21,338 bases of DNA, from NCBI GenBank assembly GCA_946480585.1, contig CAMLKQ010000005.1, positions 1-21,338 of the forward strand. Direction: 5' to 3'. Position 1 is the stretch's first letter. Every line of letters begins with the position of its first letter. Source of the DNA: an uncultured Kangiella sp. (GTDB taxonomy: Bacteria > Pseudomonadota > Gammaproteobacteria > Enterobacterales > DSM-103792). The notes under the pieces were generated by a model. It was not told the DNA's origin, did no database searches, and worked only from the letters and a program-made list of their open reading frames with translations. Both the position numbers and the translations under genes were made by a program. This document shows, piece by piece, positions 8,951 to 17,773 of this stretch.

Positions 8951-8976
8951 CCCGACTGACCAGTTGATCAGCCGGG
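8951..8976 (-). other. intercistronic hairpin between rpsD and rpoA
   Basis: In the 63-bp gap the minus-strand RNA can pair CCCGGCTGA with TCAGTCGGG (9 bp, one G-U) around an 8-base loop. No U-run follows, so it is not a simple terminator. It starts 7 bases after the rpsD stop. It may be an mRNA processing or stabilising element that sets the rpoA to r-protein ratio. That role is inference. Confidence 0.55.
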
Positions 8977-8983
8977 ACAAGGA

Positions 8984-9610
8984 TTACTTGGAGTACAGTT
9001 CGACGATCAGCGCTTCGTTGATCTCGGCCGACAGGTCCGAACGCTCCGGCACCGCCTTGAAGGTGGCAACCATCTTGCTCTCGTCGACTTCGACCCAATG
9101 CGCTTTTTCGCGCTGTGCCGCCAGTTCCAGCGCGGCTTTGATGCGCAGCTGGCTCTTGGCCTTTTCGCGGACTTCAACGACGTCGCCCGGCTGAATCTGG
9201 AAGCTCGGGAAGTTGACGACGCGGCCGTTCACAGCGATCGAACGGTGCGACACCAGCTGGCGCGCTTCGGCGCGAGTGGCACCGAAACCGGCGCGGTAAA
9301 CAACGTTGTCCAAACGGCTTTCCAGCAGTTGCAACAGGGTCTCGCCAGTGTTGCCTTTGCCCGAAGACGCTTGCTTGTAGTAGTTGCTGAACTGACGCTC
9401 GAGGATGCCGTAAATACGACGAACCTTTTGCTTTTCACGCAGCTGAACGCCGTAGTCCGACAGACGCTGGGCCTTGTCACCGTGCTGACCAGGCTTCTTG
9501 TTCAGGCGATCGCGGCACTTGCTTTCGATCGCGCGGACGCCGCTCTTGAGACCGAGATCGGTACCTTCGCGACGCGACAGTTTGACTTTCGGGCCGATAT
9601 AACGAGCCAT
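8984..9610 (-). CDS. rpsD: 30S ribosomal protein S4
   Basis: 208 aa (E. coli 206). S4 is a primary 16S rRNA binder that nucleates 30S assembly, and in gammaproteobacteria it is the translational repressor of the alpha operon. The start [19 protein letters not shown], the block [19 protein letters not shown], the S4 RNA-binding domain ([24 protein letters not shown]) and the end [20 protein letters not shown] all match. It is the zinc-free type, lacking the N-terminal cysteine cluster seen in some other bacteria. GGAG lies 9 bases before the ATG. Confidence 0.99.
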   Translation of the reverse strand: MARYIGPKVKLSRREGTDLGLKSGVRAIESKCRDRLNKKPGQHGDKAQRLSDYGVQLREKQKVRRIYGILERQFSNYYKQASSGKGNTGETLLQLLESRLDNVVYRAGFGATRAEARQLVSHRSIAVNGRVVNFPSFQIQPGDVVEVREKAKSQLRIKAALELAAQREKAHWVEVDESKMVATFKAVPERSDLSAEINEALIVELYSK

Positions 9611-9643
9611 GATGCTTTACTCCGAGATTCTGTCCGAAAAAGG

Positions 9644-10042
9644 TTAGACGCGACGCTTTTTCGGCGGACGGCAGCCGTTATGCGGAATCGGGGTGACGTC
9701 AGTGATGTTGGTGATCTTGTAACCCACTGCGTTCAGCGCGCGCACCGCGGATTCACGACCCGGGCCAGGGCCCTTGACGAACACTTCGAGGTTCTTCAGG
9801 CCGTATTCCTTGGCAGCGGTGCCGGCTTTCTCAGCCGCAACCTGGGCAGCAAACGGGGTGCTTTTACGCGAGCCGCGGAAGCCCGAACCACCAGCGGTAG
9901 CCCAGCTCAGGGTGTTACCCTGACGGTCAGTAATGGTCACGATCGTGTTGTTGAACGAGGCGTGGATGTGCGCCATGCCGTCAACAACGTGCTTTTTTAC
10001 GCGCTTGCGCGTGGTACGCGCAGCAGCAGGAGATTTACCCAT
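9644..10042 (-). CDS. rpsK: 30S ribosomal protein S11
   Basis: 132 aa (E. coli 129). S11 lies on the 30S platform near the E-site mRNA path. The blocks [50 protein letters not shown] and the C-terminal [18 protein letters not shown] are standard. The Asn-Gly in PHNGCRP is the place where S11 forms isoaspartate in E. coli. The ribosome-binding site is weak, and the gene follows rpsM by 24 bp, so it probably relies partly on translation of its neighbour. Confidence 0.99.
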   Translation of the reverse strand: MGKSPAAARTTRKRVKKHVVDGMAHIHASFNNTIVTITDRQGNTLSWATAGGSGFRGSRKSTPFAAQVAAEKAGTAAKEYGLKNLEVFVKGPGPGRESAVRALNAVGYKITNITDVTPIPHNGCRPPKKRRV

Positions 10043-10066
10043 CGTATTAATCCCGGGATATCAAAC

Positions 10067-10423
10067 TTAGACTTTGATCGGCTTGCGCGGGCCCTTGCGG
10101 GTACGAGCATTGGTCTTGGAACGCTGACCGCGAACCGGCAGGCCCTTGCGGTGACGAATGCCGCGGTAGCAACCGAGGTCCATCAAACGCTTGATGCTCA
10201 TGGACACTTCCCGGCGCAGGTCACCCTCGACCGTGAACTTGGCCACTTCGGTACGCAGCGATTCGACCTGGGCTTCATTCAGCTCTTTCACCTTCATGGT
10301 GGGAGCGATGCCAGCCGAGGCACAGATGCTTTGCGCACGGGTGCGACCGATGCCATAAATGGCGGTCAGCGCGATCACCGTGTGCTTGTTGACCGGGATG
10401 TTGACGCCGGCAATACGAGCCAT
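10067..10423 (-). CDS. rpsM: 30S ribosomal protein S13
   Basis: 118 aa, the same length as E. coli S13. It sits in the 30S head and contacts P-site tRNA and the 50S through bridge B1. [28 protein letters not shown] at the start and the basic tail [25 protein letters not shown] are typical. It is the first gene of the alpha group. In E. coli, S4 represses the operon by binding a pseudoknot at the rpsM start, and an AGGAG 9 bases before this ATG lies in a 95-bp leader where an equivalent fold could form. Confidence 0.99.
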   Translation of the reverse strand: MARIAGVNIPVNKHTVIALTAIYGIGRTRAQSICASAGIAPTMKVKELNEAQVESLRTEVAKFTVEGDLRREVSMSIKRLMDLGCYRGIRHRKGLPVRGQRSKTNARTRKGPRKPIKV

Positions 10424-10449
10424 GGAATAAAACTCCTAACCTGAGTTGG

Positions 10450-10489
10450 CTGGCAGAAGGGCGCGGGATTTTAGCCGCGCTCCTGCCAG
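10450..10489 (-). other. long inverted repeat between rpmJ and rpsM
   Basis: Outer arms CTGGCAG/CTGCCAG (10450-10456 and 10483-10489) and inner arms GCGCGG/CCGCGC (10461-10466 and 10475-10480) form a two-part stem with a small asymmetric internal loop and an 8-base terminal loop. No U-run follows on either strand. RNA reading through from rpmJ would contain the whole hairpin, while RNA started at the promoter in the loop would not. Confidence 0.7.
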
Positions 10490-10496
10490 ATTGCAA
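10468..10496 (-). promoter_or_regulatory. candidate sigma-70 promoter of the alpha group (P-alpha)
   Basis: On the minus strand TTGCAA (10491-10496) and TAAAAT (10468-10473) are separated by exactly 17 bp, close to the sigma-70 consensus. Transcription would begin about 7 bases on, near 10460, roughly 35 bases before the rpsM start. This is the expected position for a separate alpha-operon promoter. The -10 box is in the loop of the inverted repeat at 10450-10489. Confidence 0.65.
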
Positions 10497-10518
10497 CTTT
10501 TCTAACCAAATCGAAGGC

Positions 10519-10632
10519 TTAGCCCTGACGCTGCTTGTGCTTGGCGGTCTCGCAGACCACCCGGACCACGCCATCACGGCGGACGATCTTGCACTTGCGG
10601 CAGATAGCCTTTACCGATGCACGAACTTTCAT
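10519..10632 (-). CDS. rpmJ: 50S ribosomal protein L36, zinc-binding form
   Basis: 37 aa (E. coli 38). The small basic protein reads [20 protein letters not shown] then [17 protein letters not shown]. The zinc ligands C11, C14, C27 and H32 are all present, so this is the zinc-containing form rather than the cysteine-free paralogue. GAGGAG lies 7 bases before the ATG, which fixes the start. A longer in-frame reading exists upstream but has no family support. It is the last gene of the spc group, 53 bp after secY and 95 bp before rpsM. Confidence 0.98.
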   Translation of the reverse strand: MKVRASVKAICRKCKIVRRDGVVRVVCETAKHKQRQG

Positions 10633-10685
10633 CTTGGCACTCCTCGAACTCTGTCTTTGCCGGCCTTCCGGCTTGTACCTTGGTA

Positions 10686-12038
10686 TCAGTTCTGGCGCAA
10701 CTGGCCAGCCGGACCGATACCGCGGAAATTGGCTTTCTTCAGCAGCGATTCGTACTGCTGAGACATCAGGTGCGCTTGCACCTGGGCCATGAAGTCCATG
10801 ACCACGACCACAATAATCAGCAAGGAAGTGCCACCGAAATAGAACGGCACGTTCCAAATCTGAATCATCGCTTCCGGCAACAAACACACTGCCGTCATGT
10901 ACAAGGCACCAACCAGGGTCAACCGGGTCACTACCTTGTCGATGTACTTGGCGGTCTGCTCGCCCGGGCGAATGGCCGGCAGGAAAGCACCGCTCTTCTT
11001 CAGGTTCTCAGCGATATCGCGCGGGTTAAACACGATCGCGGTATAGAAGAAGCTGAAGAACACAATACCGGCTGCGTACAGCAACAGGTAAAGCGGCTGG
11101 CCCGGGCTGAGAGTGGCCGAGACATCCTGCAGGAAGCCCGTCACCACGCCGTCACCCTGACCACCAAACCACTGCACCAACGTCGCCGGGAACAAAATGA
11201 TCGACGATGCAAAAATCGCCGGGATCACACCCGCCATGTTGATTTTCAGCGGCAGATGGCTCTGCTGGGCCTGAAACACTTTCCGACCTTGTTGACGCTT
11301 GGCGTAATTCACCACCAGACGGCGTTGGCCGCGCTCGATGAAAATCACTACCGCCGTCACCACCACCACGATCGCGACCAGAATGATCAACGAGATGAAC
11401 GACAGCTCACCTTGACGAACGTTCTCAAAGGTCTGACCCAGCGCGGTCGGCATGCCAGCAACAATGCCGGCAAAAATCAGCATCGAGATACCGTTGCCGA
11501 TACCGCGTTCGTTGATCTGCTCACCGAGCCACATCAGGAACATCGTACCGGTCACCAACGACACCACGGCGCCGAAATAGAATGCAAAGCCCGGATTCGG
11601 CACCAGACCTGGTGCGAAATTCGGGAAGTTCAACGCGATCGAAGTTGCCTGGAAGGTGGCCAGCAGCACCGTGCCGTAGCGGGTGTACTGCATCAGCTTG
11701 CGCCGACCGGCTTCGCCTTCTTTCTTCAACGCTTTCAGCGGCTCGTACACAAAGCCCATCACCTGAATGATGATTGAGGCCGAGATGTACGGCATGATGC
11801 CGAGCGCGAACACCGAGGCCCGCTCCAGCGCGCCACCGGAAAACACGTTGAACAGCGCCAGCAGCGTGCCCTGCTGCTGCTCCATGAGCTGCGCAAGCAC
11901 ACTGCTGTCGACGCCAGGAACCGGCACGTAGGCACCAATACGGAACACGATCAGCGCACCCACCAAAAACAGGATGCGCTTACGCAGTTCAGTCAGGCCG
12001 CCACCGAGCTTGTTAGCCATGCCGCCGACGTTCGCCAT
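10686..12038 (-). CDS. secY: SecY, channel subunit of the Sec translocon
   Basis: 450 aa (E. coli 443). SecY forms the protein-conducting pore of SecYEG in the inner membrane. Ten hydrophobic helices are readable. Landmarks: [19 protein letters not shown] (helix 1), the plug region [48 protein letters not shown], the cytoplasmic loop [33 protein letters not shown] and [20 protein letters not shown]. The ATG shares one base with the rplO stop (TAATG), with GAGGAA 8 bases before it, so translation is coupled. A second Met at residue 7 is a weaker start. Confidence 0.99.
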   Translation of the reverse strand: MANVGGMANKLGGGLTELRKRILFLVGALIVFRIGAYVPVPGVDSSVLAQLMEQQQGTLLALFNVFSGGALERASVFALGIMPYISASIIIQVMGFVYEPLKALKKEGEAGRRKLMQYTRYGTVLLATFQATSIALNFPNFAPGLVPNPGFAFYFGAVVSLVTGTMFLMWLGEQINERGIGNGISMLIFAGIVAGMPTALGQTFENVRQGELSFISLIILVAIVVVVTAVVIFIERGQRRLVVNYAKRQQGRKVFQAQQSHLPLKINMAGVIPAIFASSIILFPATLVQWFGGQGDGVVTGFLQDVSATLSPGQPLYLLLYAAGIVFFSFFYTAIVFNPRDIAENLKKSGAFLPAIRPGEQTAKYIDKVVTRLTLVGALYMTAVCLLPEAMIQIWNVPFYFGGTSLLIIVVVVMDFMAQVQAHLMSQQYESLLKKANFRGIGPAGQLRQN

Positions 12039-12487
12039 TACTTGGCTTCCTCAGCGTCTTCAACTTTGCCACCAGCAGCGACAATCGCGTTGCGAACGCC
12101 TTCGGTCACGCGCACACCTTTGACGGTGACAGCGCGCGAAATCGTGCCGGAGAGGACGATTTTGGCCGAGTTGGCGTCAGCAGCGACAACGTTCGCAGCT
12201 TTCAGCGTCAGCAAGTCAATCAGCTCGCCCGGTACCAGCGCCAGCTCGCTCAGGCGCACTTCAGCGTGCTTGAGCTTCTTCAGCGAGGTGAAACCGAACT
12301 TCGGCAAACGACGGGCCATCGGCATCTGACCGCCTTCGAAGCCGATCATGTGCTGCGGGCTCTTACGAGCGTGTTGACCCTTGTGACCCTTGCCAGCGGT
12401 TTTACCGTCGGTCGAGCCGATACCACGACCCAGACGCTTCGGCTTTTTCTTGCTGCCGAAGGCCGGGGAAATTTCGTTCAGGCGCAT
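12038..12487 (-). CDS. rplO: 50S ribosomal protein L15
   Basis: 149 aa (E. coli 144). L15 is a late-assembly 23S rRNA binder with a long basic N-terminal extension, here [27 protein letters not shown], followed by [18 protein letters not shown] and a compact C-terminal domain. The start is well marked: the final rpmD codons GAG GAG TAA supply the Shine-Dalgarno sequence 6 bases before the ATG, leaving only a 3-bp gap. Its stop overlaps the secY start. Confidence 0.99.
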   Translation of the reverse strand: MRLNEISPAFGSKKKPKRLGRGIGSTDGKTAGKGHKGQHARKSPQHMIGFEGGQMPMARRLPKFGFTSLKKLKHAEVRLSELALVPGELIDLLTLKAANVVAADANSAKIVLSGTISRAVTVKGVRVTEGVRNAIVAAGGKVEDAEEAK

Positions 12488-12490
12488 GGA

Positions 12491-12670
12491 TTACTCCTCG
12501 ACCTTCACCATGTAATAGACCTGATTGATCATGCCGCGCACAGCCGGCGTGTCGATCAGCTCAACAGTTTGATGCATCCGCTTCAGGCCCAGACCGAGCA
12601 TCGTGGCACGATGCTTCGGCTGCTTGTGAAACTGCGAACGCACTTGCGTAACTTTGATGGTTTTAGCCAT
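12491..12670 (-). CDS. rpmD: 50S ribosomal protein L30
   Basis: 59 aa, the same length as E. coli L30. Translation gives [14 protein letters not shown], then [18 protein letters not shown] and the C-terminal [20 protein letters not shown], an unmistakable match. L30 is a small peripheral 50S protein. The ATG is 5 bp after the rpsE stop with only a weak Shine-Dalgarno, so coupling to rpsE is likely. Its last two sense codons double as the ribosome-binding site of rplO. Confidence 0.98.
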   Translation of the reverse strand: MAKTIKVTQVRSQFHKQPKHRATMLGLGLKRMHQTVELIDTPAVRGMINQVYYMVKVEE

Positions 12671-12675
12671 GGCGA

Positions 12676-13188
12676 TTAACCCAGAATCTGTTCAACGGTC
12701 TTGCCGCGCTTGGCTGCGATTGCCTCAGCCGACGACATGTCGGTCAGCGCCTTGACAGTGGCGCGAACGACGTTGACGGCGTTGGTCGAACCGTAGCTCT
12801 TGGCCAGCACGTTCTTGACGCCCAGCACTTCGAACACGGCGCGCATCGCACCACCGGCGATGATACCGGTACCTTGCGAGGCCGGCTGCATGAACACGAT
12901 CGAGGCGCCGTGATTGGCTTTGACCGGGTGCTGCAGAGTGTGGCCGTCTTTCAGTTCGACACGAACCATGTTGCGCTTGGCCTGTTCCATCGCCTTGGCG
13001 ATCGCGGCCGGCACTTCACGGGCCTTGCCGCGGCCATAGCCGATACGGCCCTGGCCATCGCCAACCACGGTCAGCGCGGTGAACGAGAAAATCCGACCAC
13101 CTTTGACGACCTTGGCGACGCGGTTAACGGCAACCAGTTTCTCGACCATACCGTCGGTGCTGGTTTGTTGCTGCTCTTTCATAGCCAT
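12676..13188 (-). CDS. rpsE: 30S ribosomal protein S5
   Basis: 170 aa from the ATG at 13188 (MAMKEQQQ; E. coli 167). An in-frame TTG six bases earlier would add two residues, but AAGGG stands 7 bases before this ATG and too close to the TTG. S5 acts in decoding accuracy and mRNA unwinding at the entry channel. [61 protein letters not shown] and [21 protein letters not shown] are typical. The basic residues of the spectinomycin loop (around VVKGGR) are normal. The rplR stop codon runs into its ribosome-binding site. Confidence 0.98.
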   Translation of the reverse strand: MAMKEQQQTSTDGMVEKLVAVNRVAKVVKGGRIFSFTALTVVGDGQGRIGYGRGKAREVPAAIAKAMEQAKRNMVRVELKDGHTLQHPVKANHGASIVFMQPASQGTGIIAGGAMRAVFEVLGVKNVLAKSYGSTNAVNVVRATVKALTDMSSAEAIAAKRGKTVEQILG

Positions 13189-13198
13189 CTTCAAACCC

Positions 13199-13552
13199 TT
13201 AGAACTGGAGGCCTTTGGCGCGAGCGGCTTCTGCCAGCGCCTTGACGCGACCGTGATACTGGAAGCCCGAGCGGTCGAAGGCGACAGTGGTGACGCCCTT
13301 GGCCAGTGCGCGCTCGGCGATCAGCTCGCCAATCTTTGCAGCAGCTTCGACATTGCCGGTGTACTTGACCGCGCCACGCACCGCTTCTTCGACAGTCGAA
13401 GCAGCGCAAACGACCTGACCGGTTTCGCCGGAGATCAGTTGTGCGTAGATATGGCGCGGGGTGCGATGCACCACCAGCCGGTTGGCACCCAGATCGGCAA
13501 TGCGACGGCGGGTGGCAGCGGCGCGACGGAGACGAGTCAGTTTCTTGTCCAT
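13199..13552 (-). CDS. rplR: 50S ribosomal protein L18
   Basis: 117 aa, as in E. coli. L18 binds 5S rRNA and, with L5 and L25, anchors it in the central protuberance. [49 protein letters not shown] and the end [26 protein letters not shown] are diagnostic. The ribosome-binding site TAAGGTG overlaps the rplF stop codon 6 bases before the ATG, so the two genes are tightly coupled. Confidence 0.98.
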   Translation of the reverse strand: MDKKLTRLRRAAATRRRIADLGANRLVVHRTPRHIYAQLISGETGQVVCAASTVEEAVRGAVKYTGNVEAAAKIGELIAERALAKGVTTVAFDRSGFQYHGRVKALAEAARAKGLQF

Positions 13553-13561
13553 ATCTACACC

Positions 13562-14095
13562 TTACTTCTTCTTGGCTTCTTTCAGCACCACGACTTCGTT
13601 GTCGTAGCGCACGCCTTTGCCCTGATACGGCTCCGGCGGACGGAAACCACGGATGTTGGCGGCAGCCTGACCGACCGCGTGCTTGTCCGTACCGGCGACC
13701 AGAATTTCGGTCTGGGTCGGGCAGGTCACAGTCAGACCTTCCGGAATCTCAAACACCACCGGGTGCGAGAAACCGAGGGTCAGGTTCAGGTTCTTGCCTT
13801 GAACGGCCGCGCGGAAACCCACGCCGACCAGATTCAGTTTGCGAGTGAAGCCTTGGCTGACGCCGGTCACCAAGTTGTTGACCAGCGCGCGAGCGGTACC
13901 GGCCTGCACGTTGGCTTTTTCAAAGCCGGCGCGCGGGGCAAACGACACCACATTGCCTTCCACTTTCACTTCCACGGCATCGTGCAGCGTGTGGCTCAGC
14001 GAGCCCTTCGCGCCTTTGACCGTGATCACTTTGTCTTTTACCGACAGCTCTACGCCTTTCGGGAGCTCAATCGGTTTTTTACCGACACGCGACAT
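13562..14095 (-). CDS. rplF: 50S ribosomal protein L6
   Basis: 177 aa, as in E. coli. It has two similar domains near the factor-binding site at the base of the L7/L12 stalk. MSRVGKKPIELPKGVEL at the start, LVGVGFRAAVQGKNLNLTLGFSHPV in the middle and the C-terminal motif GFRPPEPYQGKGVRY are standard. AAGGAG lies 8 bases before the ATG, just after the rpsH stop. Confidence 0.99.
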   Translation of the reverse strand: MSRVGKKPIELPKGVELSVKDKVITVKGAKGSLSHTLHDAVEVKVEGNVVSFAPRAGFEKANVQAGTARALVNNLVTGVSQGFTRKLNLVGVGFRAAVQGKNLNLTLGFSHPVVFEIPEGLTVTCPTQTEILVAGTDKHAVGQAAANIRGFRPPEPYQGKGVRYDNEVVVLKEAKKK

Positions 14096-14107
14096 CTTCG
14101 CTGCTCC

Positions 14108-14503
14108 TTATGCTACGTAGGCCAGCACTTCACCGCCGTGACCGGCGGCGCGTGCGGCGCGATCGCTCATCACACCTTTGGAGGTGGAGACGATTGCGAC
14201 ACCCAGACCGCCCATGACTTTCGGCAGATCGCTGAGGCTCTTGTACACACGCAGACCCGGACGCGAGACGCGCTCAAGGCGCACAATCACGGGTTTGCCT
14301 TCGAAATACTTCAGGTTGATCGTCAGGACATTCTTGCCGTCGACCGAAGCCTGTTCCACACCGGCCACATAGCCTTCGTCCTGCAACACTTTCGCGATTG
14401 CAAGCTTCAGCTTGGAACCAGGCATGGTCACCACTTTTTTGCCGGCTGATTGCGCATTGCGGACGCGCGTCAGCATATCGGCGATGGGATCTTGCATGCT
14501 CAT
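14108..14503 (-). CDS. rpsH: 30S ribosomal protein S8
   Basis: 131 aa (E. coli 130). S8 is a primary 16S rRNA binder of the central domain and, in E. coli, the repressor of the spc operon, which it binds at the rplE start. [37 protein letters not shown] and the C-terminal [20 protein letters not shown] match well. GGAG lies 9 bases before the first ATG. Met3 is possible but worse placed. Confidence 0.99.
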   Translation of the reverse strand: MSMQDPIADMLTRVRNAQSAGKKVVTMPGSKLKLAIAKVLQDEGYVAGVEQASVDGKNVLTINLKYFEGKPVIVRLERVSRPGLRVYKSLSDLPKVMGGLGVAIVSTSKGVMSDRAARAAGHGGEVLAYVA

Positions 14504-14525
14504 CGTCTAAAACTCCGCGCCAACC

Positions 14526-14831
14526 TTACCAGCTGGCCTTGGTGAGACCAGGAACTTCGCCGCGCATCGCCGCTTCACGCAGCTTGATACGGGAGAGGCC
14601 GAATTTGCGCAGGTAACCGTGCGGTCGACCGGTGATGCTGCAACGATTCTTTTGACGAATCGAAGCCGAGTCACGCGGCAGCTTTTGCAGTGCTACCAGG
14701 GCAGCCCAACGCTCTTCATCGGAAGTCGCCGGGTGAGCGATCTTGGCCTTCAGTTCCGCGCGCTTGGCCGCGTACTTCTTGACCAGCGCAGCGCGACGCT
14801 TTTCGCGCTCAATCATCGAGGTTTTTGCCAT
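14526..14831 (-). CDS. rpsN: 30S ribosomal protein S14, long zinc-free form
   Basis: 101 aa, matching the long zinc-free form of S14 (E. coli 101) rather than the 61-residue CXXC zinc form. [31 protein letters not shown] at the start and the end [38 protein letters not shown] are typical. S14 assembles late into the 30S head near the A site. AAGGGG lies 9 bases before the ATG. Confidence 0.99.
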   Translation of the reverse strand: MAKTSMIEREKRRAALVKKYAAKRAELKAKIAHPATSDEERWAALVALQKLPRDSASIRQKNRCSITGRPHGYLRKFGLSRIKLREAAMRGEVPGLTKASW

Positions 14832-14844
14832 TTGTCAAAGCCCC

Positions 14845-15384
14845 TTAATTGCGGAACGGGAACTGGAAGGCGGCCAGCAGAGCACGGCCTTCTTCATCAG
14901 TCTGAGCGGTAGTGGTGATGGTGATGTCCATACCACGGACCTTGTCGACTTTGTCGTAATCGATTTCCGGGAACATGATCTGTTCCTTCAAACCGAGCGA
15001 GTAGTTGCCACGACCGTCGAACGACTTGCCGCTGACACCGCGGAAGTCACGAACGCGCGGCAGCGCGATCGAAATCAGACGCTCGAGGAATTCCCACATG
15101 CGTTCGCCACGCAGGGTCACCTTGCAGCCGATCGGCATGCCGTCACGAAGCTTGAAGTTCGCGATCGACTTGCGGGCCTTGGTGACCACCGGCTTCTGGC
15201 CGGCAATAGCGGTCATATCGGCCACTGCGTTATCCAAAATTTTCTTGTCGCCGACCGCGTCACCAACACCCATGTTCAAGGTGATTTTGGTGATACGTGG
15301 GACTTGCATGACTGACTGGTAGCCAAACTTCTCTTGGAGCTGTTTGACAACGGTGTCACGATAATAGCCTTGCAGTTTCGCCAT
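14845..15384 (-). CDS. rplE: 50S ribosomal protein L5
   Basis: 179 aa from the ATG at 15384 ([10 protein letters not shown]), equal to E. coli L5. A GTG three codons earlier is open but has no family support. L5 binds 5S rRNA in the central protuberance and touches P-site tRNA. Landmarks: [78 protein letters not shown] and the end [17 protein letters not shown]. In E. coli the S8 repressor site covers this start codon, and a matching stem could form here (see findings). Confidence 0.98.
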   Translation of the reverse strand: MAKLQGYYRDTVVKQLQEKFGYQSVMQVPRITKITLNMGVGDAVGDKKILDNAVADMTAIAGQKPVVTKARKSIANFKLRDGMPIGCKVTLRGERMWEFLERLISIALPRVRDFRGVSGKSFDGRGNYSLGLKEQIMFPEIDYDKVDKVRGMDITITTTAQTDEEGRALLAAFQFPFRN

Positions 15385-15396
15385 TTCTCTCACCGA

Positions 15397-15708
15397 TTAC
15401 ACGTCAATCCGGGCGCCGTTCGACTTGAACACACGCACCTTCTTGTCGCCTTCAAACTTGTAACCAACGCGATCGGCCTTGCCGGTCGCCGGGTTGAAAA
15501 TCGCCACGTTCGACACATGGATCGGGGCTTCCCGTTCCACGATGCCGCCCGGCGCCTGAGTCAACGGATTCGGCTTCTGGTGCTTTTTGACCTTGTTCAC
15601 GCCTTCGACGCGAACCTTTTCACCGAGCACCGCGCTGACCTTGCCGCGCTGACCCTTATCTTTGCCGGTCAGGACGATCACTTCATCGCCAGATTTGATC
15701 TTTGCCAT
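15397..15708 (-). CDS. rplX: 50S ribosomal protein L24
   Basis: 103 aa from the ATG at 15708 ([20 protein letters not shown]. coli 104). An earlier GTG at 15717 would add three residues, but AAGGG is 8 bases before the ATG and overlaps the GTG context. L24 starts 50S assembly at the 5' end of 23S rRNA and sits at the tunnel exit. It contains a KOW motif near the start. [31 protein letters not shown] is diagnostic. Confidence 0.97.
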   Translation of the reverse strand: MAKIKSGDEVIVLTGKDKGQRGKVSAVLGEKVRVEGVNKVKKHQKPNPLTQAPGGIVEREAPIHVSNVAIFNPATGKADRVGYKFEGDKKVRVFKSNGARIDV

Positions 15709-15719
15709 TGTGGTCACCC

Positions 15720-16088
15720 TTACAGCACTTCCGGCGCCAGCGACACAATCTTCATGAACTGCTCGTTACGCAGTTCACGGGTCACTGGTCCGAAAATACG
15801 CGTGCCGATCGGCTGCATCTGGTTGTTCAGCAGCACGGCCGCGTTGTTGTCAAAACGGATCAGCGAGCCATCCTGACGACGGACACCGTGCGCAGTGCGC
15901 ACGACGACGGCGTTCAGAACATCGCCTTTCTTGATCTTGGCGCGCGGAATCGCTTCCTTCACCGAGACCTTGATCACATCACCGATGCCAGCGTAACGGC
16001 GCTTCGAGCCGCCCAGCACCTTGATGCACATCACTTTCTTGGCGCCGCTGTTGTCAGCGACTTCCAGGATGGTTTGCATCTGGATCAT
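15720..16088 (-). CDS. rplN: 50S ribosomal protein L14
   Basis: 122 aa (E. coli 123). L14 contacts 16S rRNA in bridges B5/B8 and is the landing site of the silencing factor Rsf[28 protein letters not shown], the [35 protein letters not shown] block and the end [19 protein letters not shown] are standard. It opens the spc group. The 16-bp gap from rpsQ is too small for a promoter outside the coding sequence, and I see no good spc promoter in the end of rpsQ. GGAG lies 9 bases before the ATG. Confidence 0.99.
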   Translation of the reverse strand: MIQMQTILEVADNSGAKKVMCIKVLGGSKRRYAGIGDVIKVSVKEAIPRAKIKKGDVLNAVVVRTAHGVRRQDGSLIRFDNNAAVLLNNQMQPIGTRIFGPVTRELRNEQFMKIVSLAPEVL

Positions 16089-16104
16089 GGTTTACGTCTC
16101 CGCC

Positions 16105-16359
16105 TTAGCTTGCGCGTTCAACGATTTCCACCAGCGTCCACGACTTGGTCTTGGACAGCGGGCGGGTCTCTTGAATGCGGACGACATCGCCGGCACGGCA
16201 TTCATTCTTTTCGTCATGGACGTGCAGCTTGGTGGTGCGCTTCAAGTACTTGCCGTACTTTTCGTGCTTCACCTGGCGCTCAACGGCCACGGTAATGGAC
16301 TTGTCCATTTTGTCGCTGACGACTTTGCCGACCAGCGTACGCTTGATTGCTTCGCTCAT
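16105..16359 (-). CDS. rpsQ: 30S ribosomal protein S17
   Basis: 84 aa, as in E. coli. It is an OB-fold primary 16S rRNA binder of the 5' domain. [39 protein letters not shown] and [18 protein letters not shown] are diagnostic. The ATG shares one base with the rpmC stop codon (TAATG), so it is translationally coupled. It closes the S10 group. Confidence 0.99.
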   Translation of the reverse strand: MSEAIKRTLVGKVVSDKMDKSITVAVERQVKHEKYGKYLKRTTKLHVHDEKNECRAGDVVRIQETRPLSKTKSWTLVEIVERAS

Positions 16360-16550
16360 TAGGCACCTGCCTTCTGCTTCAGCACGGTTTTGACCCGGGC
16401 AATGTTGCGACGGTTAACTTGAAGCAGGTGTGGCTGCTTGAGCTGGCCGGTCGTTGCCTGCATGCGCAGGTTGAACTGCTCGCGCAGCAGCGACGACAGC
16501 TCAGTGTTGAGCTCGGCTTCGCTCTTGTTCAAAAGTTCTTTCGCGTTCAT
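16359..16550 (-). CDS. rpmC: 50S ribosomal protein L29
   Basis: 63 aa from the ATG at 16550, equal to E. coli L29. L29 is a two-helix hairpin at the tunnel exit, beside L23, forming part of the docking platform for trigger factor and [22 protein letters not shown] and [23 protein letters not shown] match well. A GTG one codon earlier is open, but the ATG shares a base with the rplP stop (TGATG), the usual coupled arrangement. Confidence 0.97.
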   Translation of the reverse strand: MNAKELLNKSEAELNTELSSLLREQFNLRMQATTGQLKQPHLLQVNRRNIARVKTVLKQKAGA

Positions 16551-16963
16551 CACATCACCGTCCGCGTCACAATCGTGGTCTTCAGCGGCAGCTTGGCGGC
16601 AGCCAGCTCAAACGCTTCTTTCACCACTTCAAACGGAATGCCTTCCACTTCATACAGCATCTTGCCCGGCTGGATATTGGCCACCCAGTACTCGACGCTA
16701 CCTTTACCGCTACCCATACGCACTTCCAGCGGCTTCTGGGTAATCGGCTTGTCCGGGAACACCCGGATGTAGATCCGGCCAGCACGCTTCATGGCACGAG
16801 CCATGGCACGACGAGCGGCTTCGATCTGACGCGCAGTGAGGCGGCCACGGCTGGTTGCCTTGAGGCCGAATTCGCCGAAGCTGACTTTGTTACCGGAGGT
16901 AGCAACGCCAGTATTCCGGCCCTTCATCTGCTTGCGGAACTTGGTACGTTTCGGTTGCAACAT
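16550..16963 (-). CDS. rplP: 50S ribosomal protein L16
   Basis: 137 aa (E. coli 136). L16 lies between the peptidyl transferase centre and the central protuberance and helps place A-site t[20 protein letters not shown], the [25 protein letters not shown] block and [25 protein letters not shown] are typical. Arg82 in LEVRMG corresponds to E. coli Arg81, the residue hydroxylated by YcfD-type oxygenases. The rpsC stop TGA forms part of its GAGGA ribosome-binding site, 8 bases before the ATG. Confidence 0.99.
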   Translation of the reverse strand: MLQPKRTKFRKQMKGRNTGVATSGNKVSFGEFGLKATSRGRLTARQIEAARRAMARAMKRAGRIYIRVFPDKPITQKPLEVRMGSGKGSVEYWVANIQPGKMLYEVEGIPFEVVKEAFELAAAKLPLKTTIVTRTVM

Positions 16964-16975
16964 GACTTACGTTCC

Positions 16976-17773
16976 TCAGCTCTTGTCGGCCTTGTCGGCG
17001 GCCGGCTTGCGGGCCGACGGCTTGCGATCACCTGCAGGCTTGCGGTCACCGGCTTTGCGCTCGCCACCCGGACGACGCTCGCCAGCTTTGCGCTTCGGCT
17101 GCTCTTCCCGCTCACGCGCCGGCACGACTTCTGCCGGACGGCCATCACCCAGCACTTCGCCTTTGAAGATCCACACTTTGACGCCGATGACGCCGTAAGT
17201 GGTGTGGGCTTCGCCAGTGGCGTAGTCGATGTCGGCACGCAGGGTGTGCAACGGCACACGGCCTTCGCGGTACCACTCGGTGCGGGCGATCTCAGCGCCG
17301 CCGAGACGACCGGCCAACATGATCTTGATGCCCTTGGCACCGGCGCGCAGCGCGTTCTGCACGGCGCGCTTCATGGCACGACGGAACATCACGCGACGCT
17401 CGAGTTGCTGGGCAACCGAGTCAGCGACCAACTTGGCATCGATTTCCGGCTTGCGGACTTGCTCGATGTTCAGGGTGGTCGGCATGCCCGACAGCGACGC
17501 GACTTTCGCGCGCAGCTTGTCGATGTCTTCGCCTTTCTTGCCAATCACGATGCCCGGACGAGCAGTGTGAATGGTCACTTTCATGGTCTTGGCCGGACGC
17601 TCGATATCGATACGCGAGATCTGCGCCTGGGCCAGTTCCTTGCTCAACCAGGTGCGAACCTGGTGGTCGGCCGACAGGTACTTGGCGAACTCTTTCCGCT
17701 CGGCGAACCAGGTCGAGCGCCACGGTTGGGTAATACCAAGACGGATACCAACCGGATTAACTTTCTGACCCAT
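16976..17773 (-). CDS. rpsC: 30S ribosomal protein S3 with extended basic tail
   Basis: 265 aa, about 32 longer than E. coli S3 (233). S3 lines the mRNA entry channel with S4 and S5 and contributes to helicase activity. The conserved part is complete: [24 protein letters not shown], the KH domain with [18 protein letters not shown] sequence (here [18 protein letters not shown]), and the C-terminal domain [30 protein letters not shown]. After about residue 212 it continues into a low-complexity Lys/Arg/Glu/Gly/Pro tail with repeats such as [16 protein letters not shown]. The ATG shares one base with the rplV stop (TAATG). Confidence 0.98.
   Translation of the reverse strand: MGQKVNPVGIRLGITQPWRSTWFAERKEFAKYLSADHQVRTWLSKELAQAQISRIDIERPAKTMKVTIHTARPGIVIGKKGEDIDKLRAKVASLSGMPTTLNIEQVRKPEIDAKLVADSVAQQLERRVMFRRAMKRAVQNALRAGAKGIKIMLAGRLGGAEIARTEWYREGRVPLHTLRADIDYATGEAHTTYGVIGVKVWIFKGEVLGDGRPAEVVPAREREEQPKRKAGERRPGGERKAGDRKPAGDRKPSARKPAADKADKS

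Noticed and set aside
10659..10672. GCCGG/CCGGC repeat between secY and rpmJ
   Set aside because: Only 5 bp with a 4-base loop and no T-run. Too short in GC-rich DNA to call a terminator or regulator.
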